Notes under the pieces: generated by a model | Database searches by the model: none | The model's input: the letters and a program-made list of their open reading frames with translations, nothing else | Told to the model about the DNA's origin: nothing | Shown here: positions 51,360 to 59,698 of the stretch, in pieces | Position numbering within the stretch: position 1 is the first letter of the stretch | How the letters are laid out: every line of letters begins with the position of its first letter | DNA from: Streptomyces sp. V2I9 | GTDB lineage: Bacteria > Actinomycetota > Actinomycetes > Streptomycetales > Streptomycetaceae | Length of the DNA stretch: 64,000 bases | Assembly: GCF_030817475.1 (NCBI RefSeq) | Contig: NZ_JAUSZJ010000002.1 | Location: 4,230,626 to 4,294,625, forward strand | Reading direction: 5' to 3' | Made by a program: the position numbers and the translations under genes

Positions 51360-52913
51360 ATGCGGTCGGTCCGGGTACGGATTCTCGCGATTCTCGCGGT
51401 ATTGGTCATAGCGGGCGTCGGTGCCTGGCAACTGCTCCCGTCCGGGGAGGGGAAGACCGATCCGATCACGGTCGGGACATCGGACGTCGTCACCACGCTC
51501 GACCCGGCCGGCGCCTACGACGCGGGCTCCTGGGCGATCTACAGCAGCATCTACCAGTCGCTGATGACCTTCAAGCCCAACGCCGTCACGCCGGAGCCGG
51601 ACGCCGCCGAGAGCTGCGGGTTCGTCGGGCAGAAGCTCCAGACGTACCAGTGCAAGCTCCGTGACGACCTGGCCTTCTCCAACGGTCGCAAGATCACCGC
51701 CAAGGACGTCAAGTACTCCTTCGACCGGATCTTCAAGATCAACTCCGACGTCGGCCCCGTGGGTCTCTTCCCCACGCTCGACACGGTCACGACCGAGGGC
51801 CGGACGATCACGTTCAACCTCTCCGGGCGGGACGCGACCTTCCCGCAGAAGATCGCCACCGGCGCCGGGTCGATCGTCGATCCGACCCTGTACCCCGCGG
51901 ACAAGCTCCGCAAGGGCAGCCAGGCGGACGGCTCCGGCCCGTACGTCCTGAAGTCGTACGAGCCCAACAAGAGCGCCGAGCTGGTGCCGAACCTCAAGTA
52001 CAGGGGCGCGCTCAAGAAGACCGGCGAGGCGGTCGACGTCCGCTACTTCAAGACCTCCGAGGCACTCCAGAGGTCGTGGGACGCCGGCGACGTGGACATC
52101 GCCCACCGCCAGCTCCCCTCCGAGACGCTCGCCGAGCTGAACCAGAACGACCCGGACCTGCGGGTGACCGAGGCGGCCAGCGCCGAGATCCGCAACGTCG
52201 TCTTCAACCTCCGCAAGGGCTCGCCCTTCCAGGACACGAGGGTCCGCCAGGCCGTCGCCGCGCTCCTCGACCGCGGCCCCCTGGTGCGGAACGTCTACCA
52301 GGGCACCGTGGACCCGCTGTACTCGCTGATCCCCACCGGCTACATCGGGCACAGCACCCCCTTCTTCGACACCTACCCCACCTCCGACCCCAAGCGCGCC
52401 GCGCGACTCCTGGAGCAGGCCGGGGTCCGGACGCCGGTCCCCGTGTTCTTCGCCTACCGCGAGGGCGACATGTACACCAAGGAGACCGCCGAGCTGCGCC
52501 GGCAGATGGAGAAGGACGGCCTCTTCAAGGTCACCACCAAGGCCGTGGAGTGGACGAAGTACCAGAAGGAGTACGCCGCCGGTAAGTACGACATGTACAC
52601 CGTCGGCTGGTTCCCCGACTTCCCCGACCCCGACACCTTCAGCCAGCCGCTCGTCGGCACCGGGAACGCCCTCCACAGCGGCTACTCCAGCAAGAAGATG
52701 GACCAGCTGATCGCCGCCACGCAGCAGTTCAGCGACCGCAGCCGCACCTCCGGCGACTTCAAGGAACTGCAGTCGCTGGTCGTCGAGGACGTCCCCCTGC
52801 TGCCGCTGTGGCAGAAGAAGGACTACGTCGTCGCCAAGGCCGACGTCGCCGGCTCCCAGTACCTCTCCGACGGCACCGGCACCTGGCGCCTGTGGGAGCT
52901 CAGCTGGATCTGA
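51360..52913 (+). CDS. ABC transporter substrate-binding protein, family 5 (peptide/nickel type)
   Basis: A 517-residue protein. A single N-terminal helix (VRILAILAVLVIAGVGAWQLL) acts as export signal or anchor; it lacks a lipobox Cys. SBP_bac_5 marks follow: LDPAGAYDAGSWAIYSSIYQSLM, AFSNGRKITAKDVKYSFDRI, NLRKGSPFQDTRVRQAVAALLDR and WFPDFPDPDTFSQPL. It should bind oligopeptides for import. No permease or ATPase genes sit beside it, so it is an orphan that must use a remote transporter. The ATG at 51360 has GGGAG upstream. Confidence 0.9.
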   Translation: MRSVRVRILAILAVLVIAGVGAWQLLPSGEGKTDPITVGTSDVVTTLDPAGAYDAGSWAIYSSIYQSLMTFKPNAVTPEPDAAESCGFVGQKLQTYQCKLRDDLAFSNGRKITAKDVKYSFDRIFKINSDVGPVGLFPTLDTVTTEGRTITFNLSGRDATFPQKIATGAGSIVDPTLYPADKLRKGSQADGSGPYVLKSYEPNKSAELVPNLKYRGALKKTGEAVDVRYFKTSEALQRSWDAGDVDIAHRQLPSETLAELNQNDPDLRVTEAASAEIRNVVFNLRKGSPFQDTRVRQAVAALLDRGPLVRNVYQGTVDPLYSLIPTGYIGHSTPFFDTYPTSDPKRAARLLEQAGVRTPVPVFFAYREGDMYTKETAELRRQMEKDGLFKVTTKAVEWTKYQKEYAAGKYDMYTVGWFPDFPDPDTFSQPLVGTGNALHSGYSSKKMDQLIAATQQFSDRSRTSGDFKELQSLVVEDVPLLPLWQKKDYVVAKADVAGSQYLSDGTGTWRLWELSWI

Positions 52914-52918
52914 CCGGG

Positions 52919-53662
52919 TCAGTCAGCGGGACGGCCGGGGCCCTGCGCCCCGGCCGTCGCCGTACCCGGAAGGAATTCCACCAGCAGCCCGTGGACCTGC
53001 CGCACCAGCGGGCGCAGCACCCGGAACCGGGAGAGCGCGATGGCTCGCGCGGCGATCGGCGCGGTGCGCTCGACCAGCCGGCGGCTGCGCTCGGCGCCCT
53101 CGCTGCGGTCGTACACCCAGTAGAGCACCAGTCCCATCTGCATCAGCCACATCAACTGCGGCAGCAGCGGAGCCAGTTGCGGATCGCTCGTGACGTCGGC
53201 CCCGGCGATGCACCGCTCGTGGATGGAGATCGCCGCGTCCCGCGCGGCGGACGACTCCCCGGAGAACGGGGAGAGCGGGCTGTCCGGGTCGGCCGCGTTC
53301 TTGAAGAACTGGGCGGCGAAGCGGTGGTACGGCTCCGCCACGTCCAGCCAGCCGAGCAGCACGCCCCTGATGCGTACGGTCAGGTCCCCGTCGCCCTCCA
53401 GCACCGGCCGCACCGCCGTCGCGTGCTCGTCGGCGATCCGGTCGTAGAAGCCCTGGACCAGGTGTTCCTTCGAGGCGAAGTAGTAGTAGGCGTTGCCGAC
53501 CGAGACGCCCGCCTCCTGGGCGATGGCCCGCATGGTCGTCCGGTCGTATCCCCGCTCCGCGAACAGTCGGAGCGCCGTTTCGAGAATCAGCGTGCGGGTC
53601 TGCTCGCTCTTCCCGGCCCTGGCCGGCTTGTTCTCCTGCACGTTCTTCTCTTCCTTCACCAC
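52919..53662 (-). CDS. TetR-family transcriptional regulator
   Basis: A 247-residue protein. The TetR HTH lies at about 22-68 (RTLILETALRLFAERGYDRTTMRAIAQEAGVSVGNAYYYFASKEHLV), followed by an all-helical ligand domain. It is the last gene of a three-gene unit (membrane protein, DCC protein, regulator; gap of 10 bases), and two copies of a palindrome precede the first gene, so it most likely represses its own operon. The GTG at 53662 fits a leaderless or coupled start; a GTG at 53641 has a better GGAAGAG site and is an alternative. Confidence 0.9.
   Translation of the reverse strand: MVKEEKNVQENKPARAGKSEQTRTLILETALRLFAERGYDRTTMRAIAQEAGVSVGNAYYYFASKEHLVQGFYDRIADEHATAVRPVLEGDGDLTVRIRGVLLGWLDVAEPYHRFAAQFFKNAADPDSPLSPFSGESSAARDAAISIHERCIAGADVTSDPQLAPLLPQLMWLMQMGLVLYWVYDRSEGAERSRRLVERTAPIAARAIALSRFRVLRPLVRQVHGLLVEFLPGTATAGAQGPGRPAD
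52930..52958. terminator. Terminator stem inside the 3' end of the TetR gene
   Basis: GACGGCCGGGGC at 52930-52941 pairs with its complement at 52947-52958. The SBP gene stops 5 bases before the TetR stop, so the convergent pair shares this stem. Confidence 0.7.
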
Positions 53663-53672
53663 GGACCCAAGG

Positions 53673-54152
53673 TTATCGGGGGCTCCATGCCCAGCCCGGC
53701 GGGGTGGCGCACGCGGTGCTTCCGGGGGCGCAGGGCGGCACGGCCATCGAGCGGTAGCGCGCGGCCGCCAGCACGGTGCCTCTGACGAAGGGCCGGCCGG
53801 CCGGGGTGGTCAGCCAGTGGGCGCGCGAGCGGTACTTCGCCAGCGCCCACAGGCAGACGATCCAGGCGGCGGCCTCCCGGTAGACCTGCCCCGCGTCGCC
53901 GACCACGGTGATCTCCCGGAGCGTCGCCGCGTGGTCCAGTTCCGGGAACCGCCGCCGCGCCCGGGCCGACCCGGCCGGGACGAGGTCGAGCGGGACGAGC
54001 TGCCGCTGCCGCTGGAGCCAGCCCCCCAGGTGGACGCAGAGCGGGCACCGCTCGTCGTGGAGCACGGTGAGCCGGCGGACGGGGCCGGGCCGACCGGGGT
54101 ACGGAGCCGGGCCCGGCGACGCCGGGGGCGGGGCCTCGGTCACCGGGCTCAC
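53673..54152 (-). CDS. DCC-family thiol-disulfide oxidoreductase-like protein
   Basis: A 159-residue protein. After a Pro-rich start, RLTVLHDERCPLCVHLGGWL carries the DxxCxxC motif of the DCC family, and HAATLREITVVGDAGQVYREAAAWIVCLWAL follows as expected. Members are predicted redox proteins in the cytoplasm or at the membrane; none has a firm role. The GTG at 54152 overlaps the stop of the upstream membrane protein gene (GTGA), showing translational coupling. Part of the TetR operon. Confidence 0.85.
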   Translation of the reverse strand: MSPVTEAPPPASPGPAPYPGRPGPVRRLTVLHDERCPLCVHLGGWLQRQRQLVPLDLVPAGSARARRRFPELDHAATLREITVVGDAGQVYREAAAWIVCLWALAKYRSRAHWLTTPAGRPFVRGTVLAAARYRSMAVPPCAPGSTACATPPGWAWSPR

Positions 54153-54583
54153 CGCCCGGTCGCGGGGGCGGCCCACGGGCCCGGGGCGCCCGGCGGAGTC
54201 CAGCCCTGCGGCGGCACCGGCGGGGTCTGCTCGCGCTCCAGCGCGCTGCGGCGGCGGATCCGGCTCAGCACCCACACGTTGCCCAGGTGCATCACGCCGA
54301 GCACCAGCAGAACCACGCCCAGTTTCACCGAGAGCGCCTCGAACAGCTCGCGGGCGTCGGTCACCCCGTCGGCGTTCTTGAGGTAGAGCGTGACGAATCC
54401 GAGGTTGACCAGGTAGAAGCCGACCACCAGCAGGTGGTTGACGGCCTCGGCGAGCTTCTCGTTCCCGTGCAGCACATCGGCGAGGAAGACCCGCCCGTTC
54501 CGGCTGAGGGTACGGGCGACCCAGACGGTGAGAGCCACGCTGACGAGCAGGTAGACGACGTACGCGACCACAGTGAGATCCAT
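54149..54583 (-). CDS. Three-helix membrane protein of the TetR operon
   Basis: A 144-residue protein. Helices lie at LTVVAYVVYLLVSVALTVWV (1-22), AVNHLLVVGFYLVNLGFVTLYL (about 50-72) and VKLGVVLLVLGVMHLGNVWVL (about 88-108); the tail is Pro/Gly-rich. The conserved HGNEKLAEAVNHLLVVGFY segment suggests a family, but I cannot name it with certainty. It is first in the operon, with GAGAGGG before the ATG and the TetR operators just upstream. Confidence 0.8.
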   Translation of the reverse strand: MDLTVVAYVVYLLVSVALTVWVARTLSRNGRVFLADVLHGNEKLAEAVNHLLVVGFYLVNLGFVTLYLKNADGVTDARELFEALSVKLGVVLLVLGVMHLGNVWVLSRIRRRSALEREQTPPVPPQGWTPPGAPGPWAAPATGR

Positions 54584-54596
54584 GCCCCACCCTCTC

Positions 54597-54610
54597 TTGA
54601 ACATGTTCAA
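54597..54610. promoter_or_regulatory. Operator copy 1 for the TetR-type regulator
   Basis: TTGAACATGTTCAA, a perfect 14-base palindrome, 14 bases before the start of the first operon gene. The same sequence recurs 46 bases upstream. Confidence 0.75.
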
Positions 54611-54629
54611 AAGGCTTCGTGGTCATGAC

Positions 54630-54669
54630 TGTAGCCCCCTTCTTGAACATGTTCAAGAAGGGGGCTACA
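54630..54669. promoter_or_regulatory. 40-bp perfect palindrome with operator copy 2 at its centre
   Basis: The centre (54643-54656) is TTGAACATGTTCAA again; the arms extend it to a flawless 40-base dyad from TGTAGCCCCC to GGGGGCTACA. As RNA on either strand it is a 20-base-pair stem, so it can act as the terminator of the codirectional gene at 54738-55346 while as DNA it is a regulator site. Confidence 0.8.
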
Positions 54670-54737
54670 AGGGTCGTCCGGAGGGTGCCGGGCGCCGGCG
54701 GCCCGCCCGGAGCGCGCCGCGGACGGGCCCGGACGGC

Positions 54738-55346
54738 TCAGGCGCTCATGGAGCGGGCGTAGTTGAGCTGGCCCATCACCGCGGGGAAGGTGTGCGGGCC
54801 CATGGCCGGGATCATCGTGGAGTGGTGCCGGCCGCCGCTGGTGACGGTGACCTGGATGAAGCCGGTGGTCCGCTTCTCCTTCATCAGCAGGAACAGCAGG
54901 CCGATCAGGCAGAACAGGGCGAAGATGATCGCCAGCACGACCGCGTGCGCCGGGATCTTCTCCTCGGTGCGCGACATGTCCGTGGCCGTCCAGACCGCGC
55001 CCTTGAGCGGCATCGACCCGGACGGGGTGACGATCGCGTCGTTCATGACGGTGATGTCGCCGATCGACAGCACCGGGACGCCGCCCTGGCCCGGCATCCC
55101 CTGCGGCACCGGGAGGTACTGGCCGGGCATCGTCGGCTGGGCGGGCGGGGTGTGCTGGGGGTACCCGTAACCGGGGCCGGGCTGGACCGCGGACTCCGGC
55201 AGCGCCTGCGGATAGCCGTAGGCCGGAGCGGCGCCCGGGGCCGGATAGCCGTACGCCTGGCCGTCCGCGACGGTGGGCTGGTGGCCCGGCTGCTGGGGAG
55301 GACCCCAGGTGTACCCGTCGCCCGCGGACGGATTCGGCTCGCTCAC
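54738..55346 (-). CDS. Membrane protein with Tyr/Pro/Gly-rich N-terminus, unknown function
   Basis: A 202-residue protein. The first 95 residues are a Gly-Tyr-Pro-Gln-rich disordered tail (YGYPQ repeated). A middle segment VLSIGDITVMNDAIVTPSGSMPLKGAVW may fold as a small beta unit; a membrane helix (AHAVVLAIIFALFCLIGLLFLLM) then precedes KEKRTTGFIQVTVTSGGRHHSTMI at the end. Such proteins recur in Streptomyces, often beside sdh genes; role unknown. It is upstream of, and separate from, the TetR operon. Confidence 0.8.
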   Translation of the reverse strand: MSEPNPSAGDGYTWGPPQQPGHQPTVADGQAYGYPAPGAAPAYGYPQALPESAVQPGPGYGYPQHTPPAQPTMPGQYLPVPQGMPGQGGVPVLSIGDITVMNDAIVTPSGSMPLKGAVWTATDMSRTEEKIPAHAVVLAIIFALFCLIGLLFLLMKEKRTTGFIQVTVTSGGRHHSTMIPAMGPHTFPAVMGQLNYARSMSA

Positions 55347-55423
55347 GCGTATCCCCGTTCTCTTTCTTCGGTCTTCAGCTCCGCTGAACCGTACCGCCCG
55401 CGCGGGCCCCGTGCAGCAACAGA

Positions 55424-55460
55424 CCCCGCCCCCGGCAGCGGCGAGCTGCGGGGGCGGGGC
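55424..55460 (-). terminator. Terminator of the sdh operon
   Basis: CCCCGCCCCCGGCAGC at 55424-55439 pairs with GCTGCGGGGGCGGGG at 55445-55459 with one bulged base, 30 bases past the sdhB stop. Confidence 0.78.
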
Positions 55461-55489
55461 CGGTCGACGTGAGCGGTGTTACGGGAGGG

Positions 55490-56257
55490 TCAGAAGCGAC
55501 GCGTGATGAGCGCGCGCTTCACCTCCTGGATCGCCTTGGTGACCTCGATGCCGCGCGGGCAGGCGTCCGTGCAGTTGAACGTGGTGCGGCAACGCCACAC
55601 GCCGTCACGGTCGTTGAGGATCTCCAGCCGCTGCTCGCCGGCCTCGTCGCGCGAGTCGAAGATGAATCGGTGCGCGTTGACGATCGCCGCCGGGCCGAAG
55701 TACTGGCCGTCGTTCCAGAACACCGGGCACGAGGACGTGCACGCGGCGCACAGGATGCACTTGGTGGTGTCGTCGAACCGCTCGCGGTCCTCCGCGGACT
55801 GCAGGCGCTCGCGGGTCGGCTCGTTCCCCTTGGTGACGAGGAAGGGCATGACGTCGCGGTACGCCTGGAAGAACGGGTCCATGTCGACCACGAGGTCCTT
55901 GAGGACCGTGAGGCCCTTGATGGCCTCGACCGTGATCGGCTTGTCCGGGTTGATGTCCTTGATCAGCGTCTTGCAGGCGAGCCTGTTCTTGCCGTTGATC
56001 CGCATCGCGTCGGAACCGCAGATGCCGTGGGCGCAGGAACGGCGGAACGTCAGGGTGCCGTCCAGCTCCCACTTGATCTTGTGAAGGGCGTCGAGCACAC
56101 GCTCCTTCGGGTCGATCTCGATCTGGAAGTCCTGCCACTCGACCTGGTCCGACACCTCGGGGTTGAAGCGGCGGATGCGGAACGTGGCGGTGATGAACGG
56201 CGAGTCGGCGAAACCGGCCTCGGCCTTGTCGGTCTTGTCCAGGGTCGGGGTAGCCAT
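55490..56257 (-). CDS. sdhB: Succinate dehydrogenase iron-sulfur subunit
   Basis: A 255-residue protein with three Fe-S cluster sites: CAHGICGSDAMRINGKNRLAC for 2Fe-2S, CILCAACTSSCP and CRTTFNCTDACP for 4Fe-4S and 3Fe-4S. It carries electrons from SdhA to the membrane subunits and menaquinone. Its ATG shares one base with the sdhA stop. Last gene of sdhCDAB. Confidence 0.97.
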   Translation of the reverse strand: MATPTLDKTDKAEAGFADSPFITATFRIRRFNPEVSDQVEWQDFQIEIDPKERVLDALHKIKWELDGTLTFRRSCAHGICGSDAMRINGKNRLACKTLIKDINPDKPITVEAIKGLTVLKDLVVDMDPFFQAYRDVMPFLVTKGNEPTRERLQSAEDRERFDDTTKCILCAACTSSCPVFWNDGQYFGPAAIVNAHRFIFDSRDEAGEQRLEILNDRDGVWRCRTTFNCTDACPRGIEVTKAIQEVKRALITRRF

Positions 56258-58011
56258 CAGTACTTACGCTCCATCGGCTGGTAGCGGGTCGTCACGACCG
56301 GCTTGTAGTCGAGCCGGATCGACTCGGCGCCGTCGGCGGCCACCTCGCGGTACGCCATGGTGTGGCGCATGAAGTTGACGTCGTCGCGGTTCGGGAAGTC
56401 CTCGCGGTAGTGACCGCCGCGGGACTCCTTGCGGGCGAGCGCGGAGACCGCCATGACCTCGGCCAGGTCGAGCAGGTTGCCCAGCTCGATGGCCTCCAGC
56501 AGGTCGGTGTTGAACCGCTTGCCCTTGTCCTGGATGGACACGTTCAGGTACCGCTCGCGCAGCTCGGCGATCTTGGCGACCGCCGTCTTGATCGTCTGCT
56601 CGGTGCGGAACACCATCACGTTGGCGTCCATGCACTCCTGGAGCTCCAGGCGCAGCGCCGCGACGCGCTCGGTGCCGGTGGAGTTGCGCAGCCGCTCCAC
56701 CTGGTCGGCGACGAGCTGGGCCGGGTTCTCGGGCAGCTCGACGAAGTCGTGCTTCTGCGCGTACTCGGCGGCCGCGATGCCGGAGCGCTTGCCGAAGACG
56801 TTGATGTCGAGCAGCGAGTTGGTGCCCAGACGGTTGGCGCCGTGCACCGAGACGCAGGCGACCTCGCCGGCGGCGTACAGGCCGGGGACGACGGTGGTGT
56901 TGTCGGCCAGCACCTCGCCCTCGACGTTGGTCGGGATGCCGCCCATGGCGTAGTGCGCGGTCGGCTGGATCGGGATCGGGTCCGTGTAGGGCTCGATGCC
57001 GAGGTACGTCCGCGCGAACTCGGTGATGTCGGGCAGCTTGGCGTCCAGCTGCTCCGGCGGCAGGTGCGTCAGGTCCAGGTACACGTGGTCGCCGGCCGGA
57101 CCGCAGCCGCGGCCCTCGCGGATCTCGGTGTAGATGGAGCGTGAGACGACGTCACGGGACGCGAGGTCCTTCATGACCGGCGCGTACTTCTCCATGAAGC
57201 GCTCGCCGTCCTTGTTGCGGAGGATGCCGCCCTCACCGCGGGCGCCCTCCGTCAGCAGGATGCCCATGCGCCAGATGCCCGTCGGGTGGAACTGGAAGAA
57301 CTCCATGTCCTCCAGCGGCAGGCCGCGCCGGTAGCAGGCGGCCTGGCCGTCACCGGTCAGGGTGTGGGCGTTCGACGTCACCTTGAAGAACTTGCCGGTG
57401 CCGCCGGAGGCGTAGATGACCGACTTCGCCTGGAAGACGTGGATCTCGCCGGTCGCCAGCTCGTACGCGACGACGCCCGCGGACTTCTTGACCCCGTCGA
57501 CCTCGGTGATGAGCTGGTCCAGGACGTAGAACTCGTTGAAGAACTCCACGCCCTCCTTGACGCAGTTCTGGTACAGCGTCTGGAGGATCATGTGACCGGT
57601 GCGGTCGGCGGCGTAGCAGGACCGGCGGACCGGGGCCTCGCCGTGGCTGCGGGTGTGACCGCCGAAACGGCGCTGGTCGATGCGGCCCTCGGGCGTCCGG
57701 TTGAACGGCAGGCCCATCTTCTCCAGGTCGAGGACGGCGTCGATGGCTTCCTTCGCCAGGATCTCGGCGGCGTCCTGGTCGACCAGGTAGTCACCGCCCT
57801 TGACCGTGTCGAAGGTGTGCCACTCCCAGTTGTCCTCCTCCACGTTGGCGAGCGCTGCGGCCATGCCGCCCTGCGCCGCGCCCGTGTGGGACCGGGTGGG
57901 GTAGAGCTTCGTCAGCACGGCGGTACGGCTGCGCTTGGTGGCCTCGATGGCCGCGCGCATGCCGGCGCCGCCGGCGCCGACGATGACGGTGTCGTACTTG
58001 TGGATCTGCAT
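56257..58011 (-). CDS. sdhA: Succinate dehydrogenase flavoprotein subunit
   Basis: A 584-residue protein. The FAD fold is VIVGAGGAGMRAAIEA; SHTGAAQGGMAAAL holds the His that binds FAD covalently; the active-site region is VHGANRLGTNSLLD and the C-terminal RGGHYREDFPNRDD is conserved. It oxidises succinate to fumarate on the inner face of the membrane. AGAGGAAAACC precedes the ATG. Confidence 0.98.
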   Translation of the reverse strand: MQIHKYDTVIVGAGGAGMRAAIEATKRSRTAVLTKLYPTRSHTGAAQGGMAAALANVEEDNWEWHTFDTVKGGDYLVDQDAAEILAKEAIDAVLDLEKMGLPFNRTPEGRIDQRRFGGHTRSHGEAPVRRSCYAADRTGHMILQTLYQNCVKEGVEFFNEFYVLDQLITEVDGVKKSAGVVAYELATGEIHVFQAKSVIYASGGTGKFFKVTSNAHTLTGDGQAACYRRGLPLEDMEFFQFHPTGIWRMGILLTEGARGEGGILRNKDGERFMEKYAPVMKDLASRDVVSRSIYTEIREGRGCGPAGDHVYLDLTHLPPEQLDAKLPDITEFARTYLGIEPYTDPIPIQPTAHYAMGGIPTNVEGEVLADNTTVVPGLYAAGEVACVSVHGANRLGTNSLLDINVFGKRSGIAAAEYAQKHDFVELPENPAQLVADQVERLRNSTGTERVAALRLELQECMDANVMVFRTEQTIKTAVAKIAELRERYLNVSIQDKGKRFNTDLLEAIELGNLLDLAEVMAVSALARKESRGGHYREDFPNRDDVNFMRHTMAYREVAADGAESIRLDYKPVVTTRYQPMERKY

Positions 58012-58041
58012 GGTTTTCCTCTGGTCCCTCTGTCCCGGCGC

Positions 58042-58524
58042 CTAGCGGATGTTCGGGTCGAAGGTGAAGATCACCAGCGTGCCCAGCAGGACGGTGAACA
58101 CCGTGGCGGTGTACAGGAGCATCTTCAGCCAGAAGCGGGTGTTGTCCCGTTCGGCGTAGTCGTTGATGACCGTACGGAGGCCGTTGGCGCCGTGGAGCAT
58201 GGCGAGCCACAGCATCAGCAGGTCCCAGACCTGCCAGAACGGCGAGGCCCAGCGGCCCGCCACGAAGGCGAAGCCGATCTTGGAGACGCCGCCGTCGAGC
58301 ACCAGCTGGATCAGCAGGTGGCCGATGACGAGGACGACCAGGACGATGCCCGACAGGCGCATGAAGAGCCAGGCGTACATCTCGAAGTTGCCGCGCGAAG
58401 CCTTGGGGGTCTTGCCCGTGCGCTTGCGCGGGGGCTCGATCACCGGGGCCGGGTGGTCGACGTCGTAGAGGCTCACGCCCTCGACGTCGCCGATCGCGGC
58501 TGCGGAAGAAGTCTCGCTGGACAT
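58042..58524 (-). CDS. sdhD: Succinate dehydrogenase membrane anchor subunit
   Basis: A 160-residue protein with three helices (AWLFMRLSGIVLVVLVIGHLLIQLVL, FWQVWDLLMLWLAMLHGANGL and MLLYTATVFTVLLGTLVIF). The His residues in VIGHLL and MLHGANGLRTVINDY are likely heme or quinone ligands. Residues 1-55 are cytoplasmic and disordered. It starts 5 bases after the sdhC stop. Confidence 0.93.
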   Translation of the reverse strand: MSSETSSAAAIGDVEGVSLYDVDHPAPVIEPPRKRTGKTPKASRGNFEMYAWLFMRLSGIVLVVLVIGHLLIQLVLDGGVSKIGFAFVAGRWASPFWQVWDLLMLWLAMLHGANGLRTVINDYAERDNTRFWLKMLLYTATVFTVLLGTLVIFTFDPNIR

Positions 58525-58529
58525 GGGCC

Positions 58530-58910
58530 TCAGCTCCCGAAGACGTCGCGTACGGCGTGACCGAGGACGGGGTACAGGGCCCCGACCATCAGCACGATCC
58601 AGATGCCCACCACGGTCCAGAGCATCTGCTTCTGGAGGCGCGGGCCCTTGGCCCAGAAGTCCACGGCGATGATCCGCAGACCGTTCAGCGCGTGGAAGAG
58701 AATCGCGGCCACCAGGCCGTATTCGAGGAACGCGACGGGCCACGTCTTGTAGGTGGCAACGACGTCGTCGTACGCCTCGGGGGACACACGGACGAGTGCG
58801 GTGTCCAGGACATGTACGAACAGGAAGAAGAAAATGAGGACACCGGTGACTCGATGAGCCACCCAGGACCACATGCCTTCCCGGCCGCGGTACAGCGTTC
58901 CAGCCGGCAC
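58530..58910 (-). CDS. sdhC: Succinate dehydrogenase cytochrome b556 subunit
   Basis: A 126-residue protein with three helices. Its start PAGTLYRGREGMWSWVAHRVTGVLI and FVHVLDTALVRVS give the conserved Ser, Arg and heme-ligand His of the family. The GTG at 58910 has GGAGG 8 bases upstream, so the longer frame to 58985 is not used. First gene of the operon. A TACGAT box at 59002-58997 on the minus strand may be its -10. Confidence 0.93.
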   Translation of the reverse strand: MPAGTLYRGREGMWSWVAHRVTGVLIFFFLFVHVLDTALVRVSPEAYDDVVATYKTWPVAFLEYGLVAAILFHALNGLRIIAVDFWAKGPRLQKQMLWTVVGIWIVLMVGALYPVLGHAVRDVFGS

Positions 58911-59155
58911 GGAAGAACCCTCCGGGAGCGGGGATTGGGGTCGGCCGGCTTGACTGTCGGTCTGACCCGGCCGGGTACGGTCCACCGGCCCCGGCCATCG
59001 TAGCGACGCATGGTCGGTTCGTTCGCGCCGGGGCCTCCGGTGTGATCAATCCGGCAGGCAAACAGGCACGTACGGGCTAGAGCGCGGCACGTCCCGCGGG
59101 CCCCGGCGCGGCTGTTCCGGGGGCGGGACCGGCGGCGGCCGTGGACCCGCCGCTC

Positions 59156-59698
59156 TCAGTGCGCCGGGTCCGAGGCGACCATCTCCACGATCCGGCTCCG
59201 GGCGAGTCGGCGCAGCTCCTCGGCGGTCACGGCCCGCTCCTCGTCCACCTCGTGCGCCAGCCGGACCCTGATCCCGGCCAGTACCTGGTCCACGTGGTGG
59301 GAGGGGGCGTGGGAGTCCAGGCAGATGACGAAGGCGTGGCCGAACCGGCTCTCGTACGCCGCGTGCGCGGCCCGCAGCGCCAGGTGGGCGGCGCGGGGCG
59401 CGTCGTGGTGCAGGCAGGGCGCCGGCTCGGCCGCCAGGGCCTCCGCGATGTCGCCGGGCGCGAGGTCGTAGCCCGCCTCGTCGGACGCGGCCAGTAGGGC
59501 GTCGAGATCGGGGTAGGGGCGATGGGCGGCCATGCGGTGGGCCCACCGCAGGCTGCCGCAGCACTCCAGGAAGGCCGCCTCGGCCGCGGCGAAGGGGAGG
59601 CTGTTGAAATGCGCCAGACCGACGGCATGACCGGCCGGCGGCGCACCGGCGTGCTCCGGTTCCGGGCTGTCGCCCGGCGCCGGACGGCGCGGCTGCAC
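59156..59698 (-). CDS. UraD-like (OHCU decarboxylase family) protein with altered active site
   Basis: About 180 residues. FNSLPFAAAEAAFLECCGSLRWAHRM, then LDALLAASDEAGYDL and the late AYESRFGHAFVICLDSH mark the 2-oxo-4-hydroxy-4-carboxy-5-ureidoimidazoline decarboxylase family of urate breakdown. Where true UraD enzymes read AHPRIG, this one reads AEPAP, so the catalytic His seems to be replaced. No other urate gene is nearby; it may have another job. The start is uncertain: the frame is open to 60025, but the N-terminal part looks non-coding. I give the GTG at 59698; a TTG near 59824 with GGAGGG is another option. Confidence 0.65.
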   Translation of the reverse strand: MQPRRPAPGDSPEPEHAGAPPAGHAVGLAHFNSLPFAAAEAAFLECCGSLRWAHRMAAHRPYPDLDALLAASDEAGYDLAPGDIAEALAAEPAPCLHHDAPRAAHLALRAAHAAYESRFGHAFVICLDSHAPSHHVDQVLAGIRVRLAHEVDEERAVTAEELRRLARSRIVEMVASDPAH

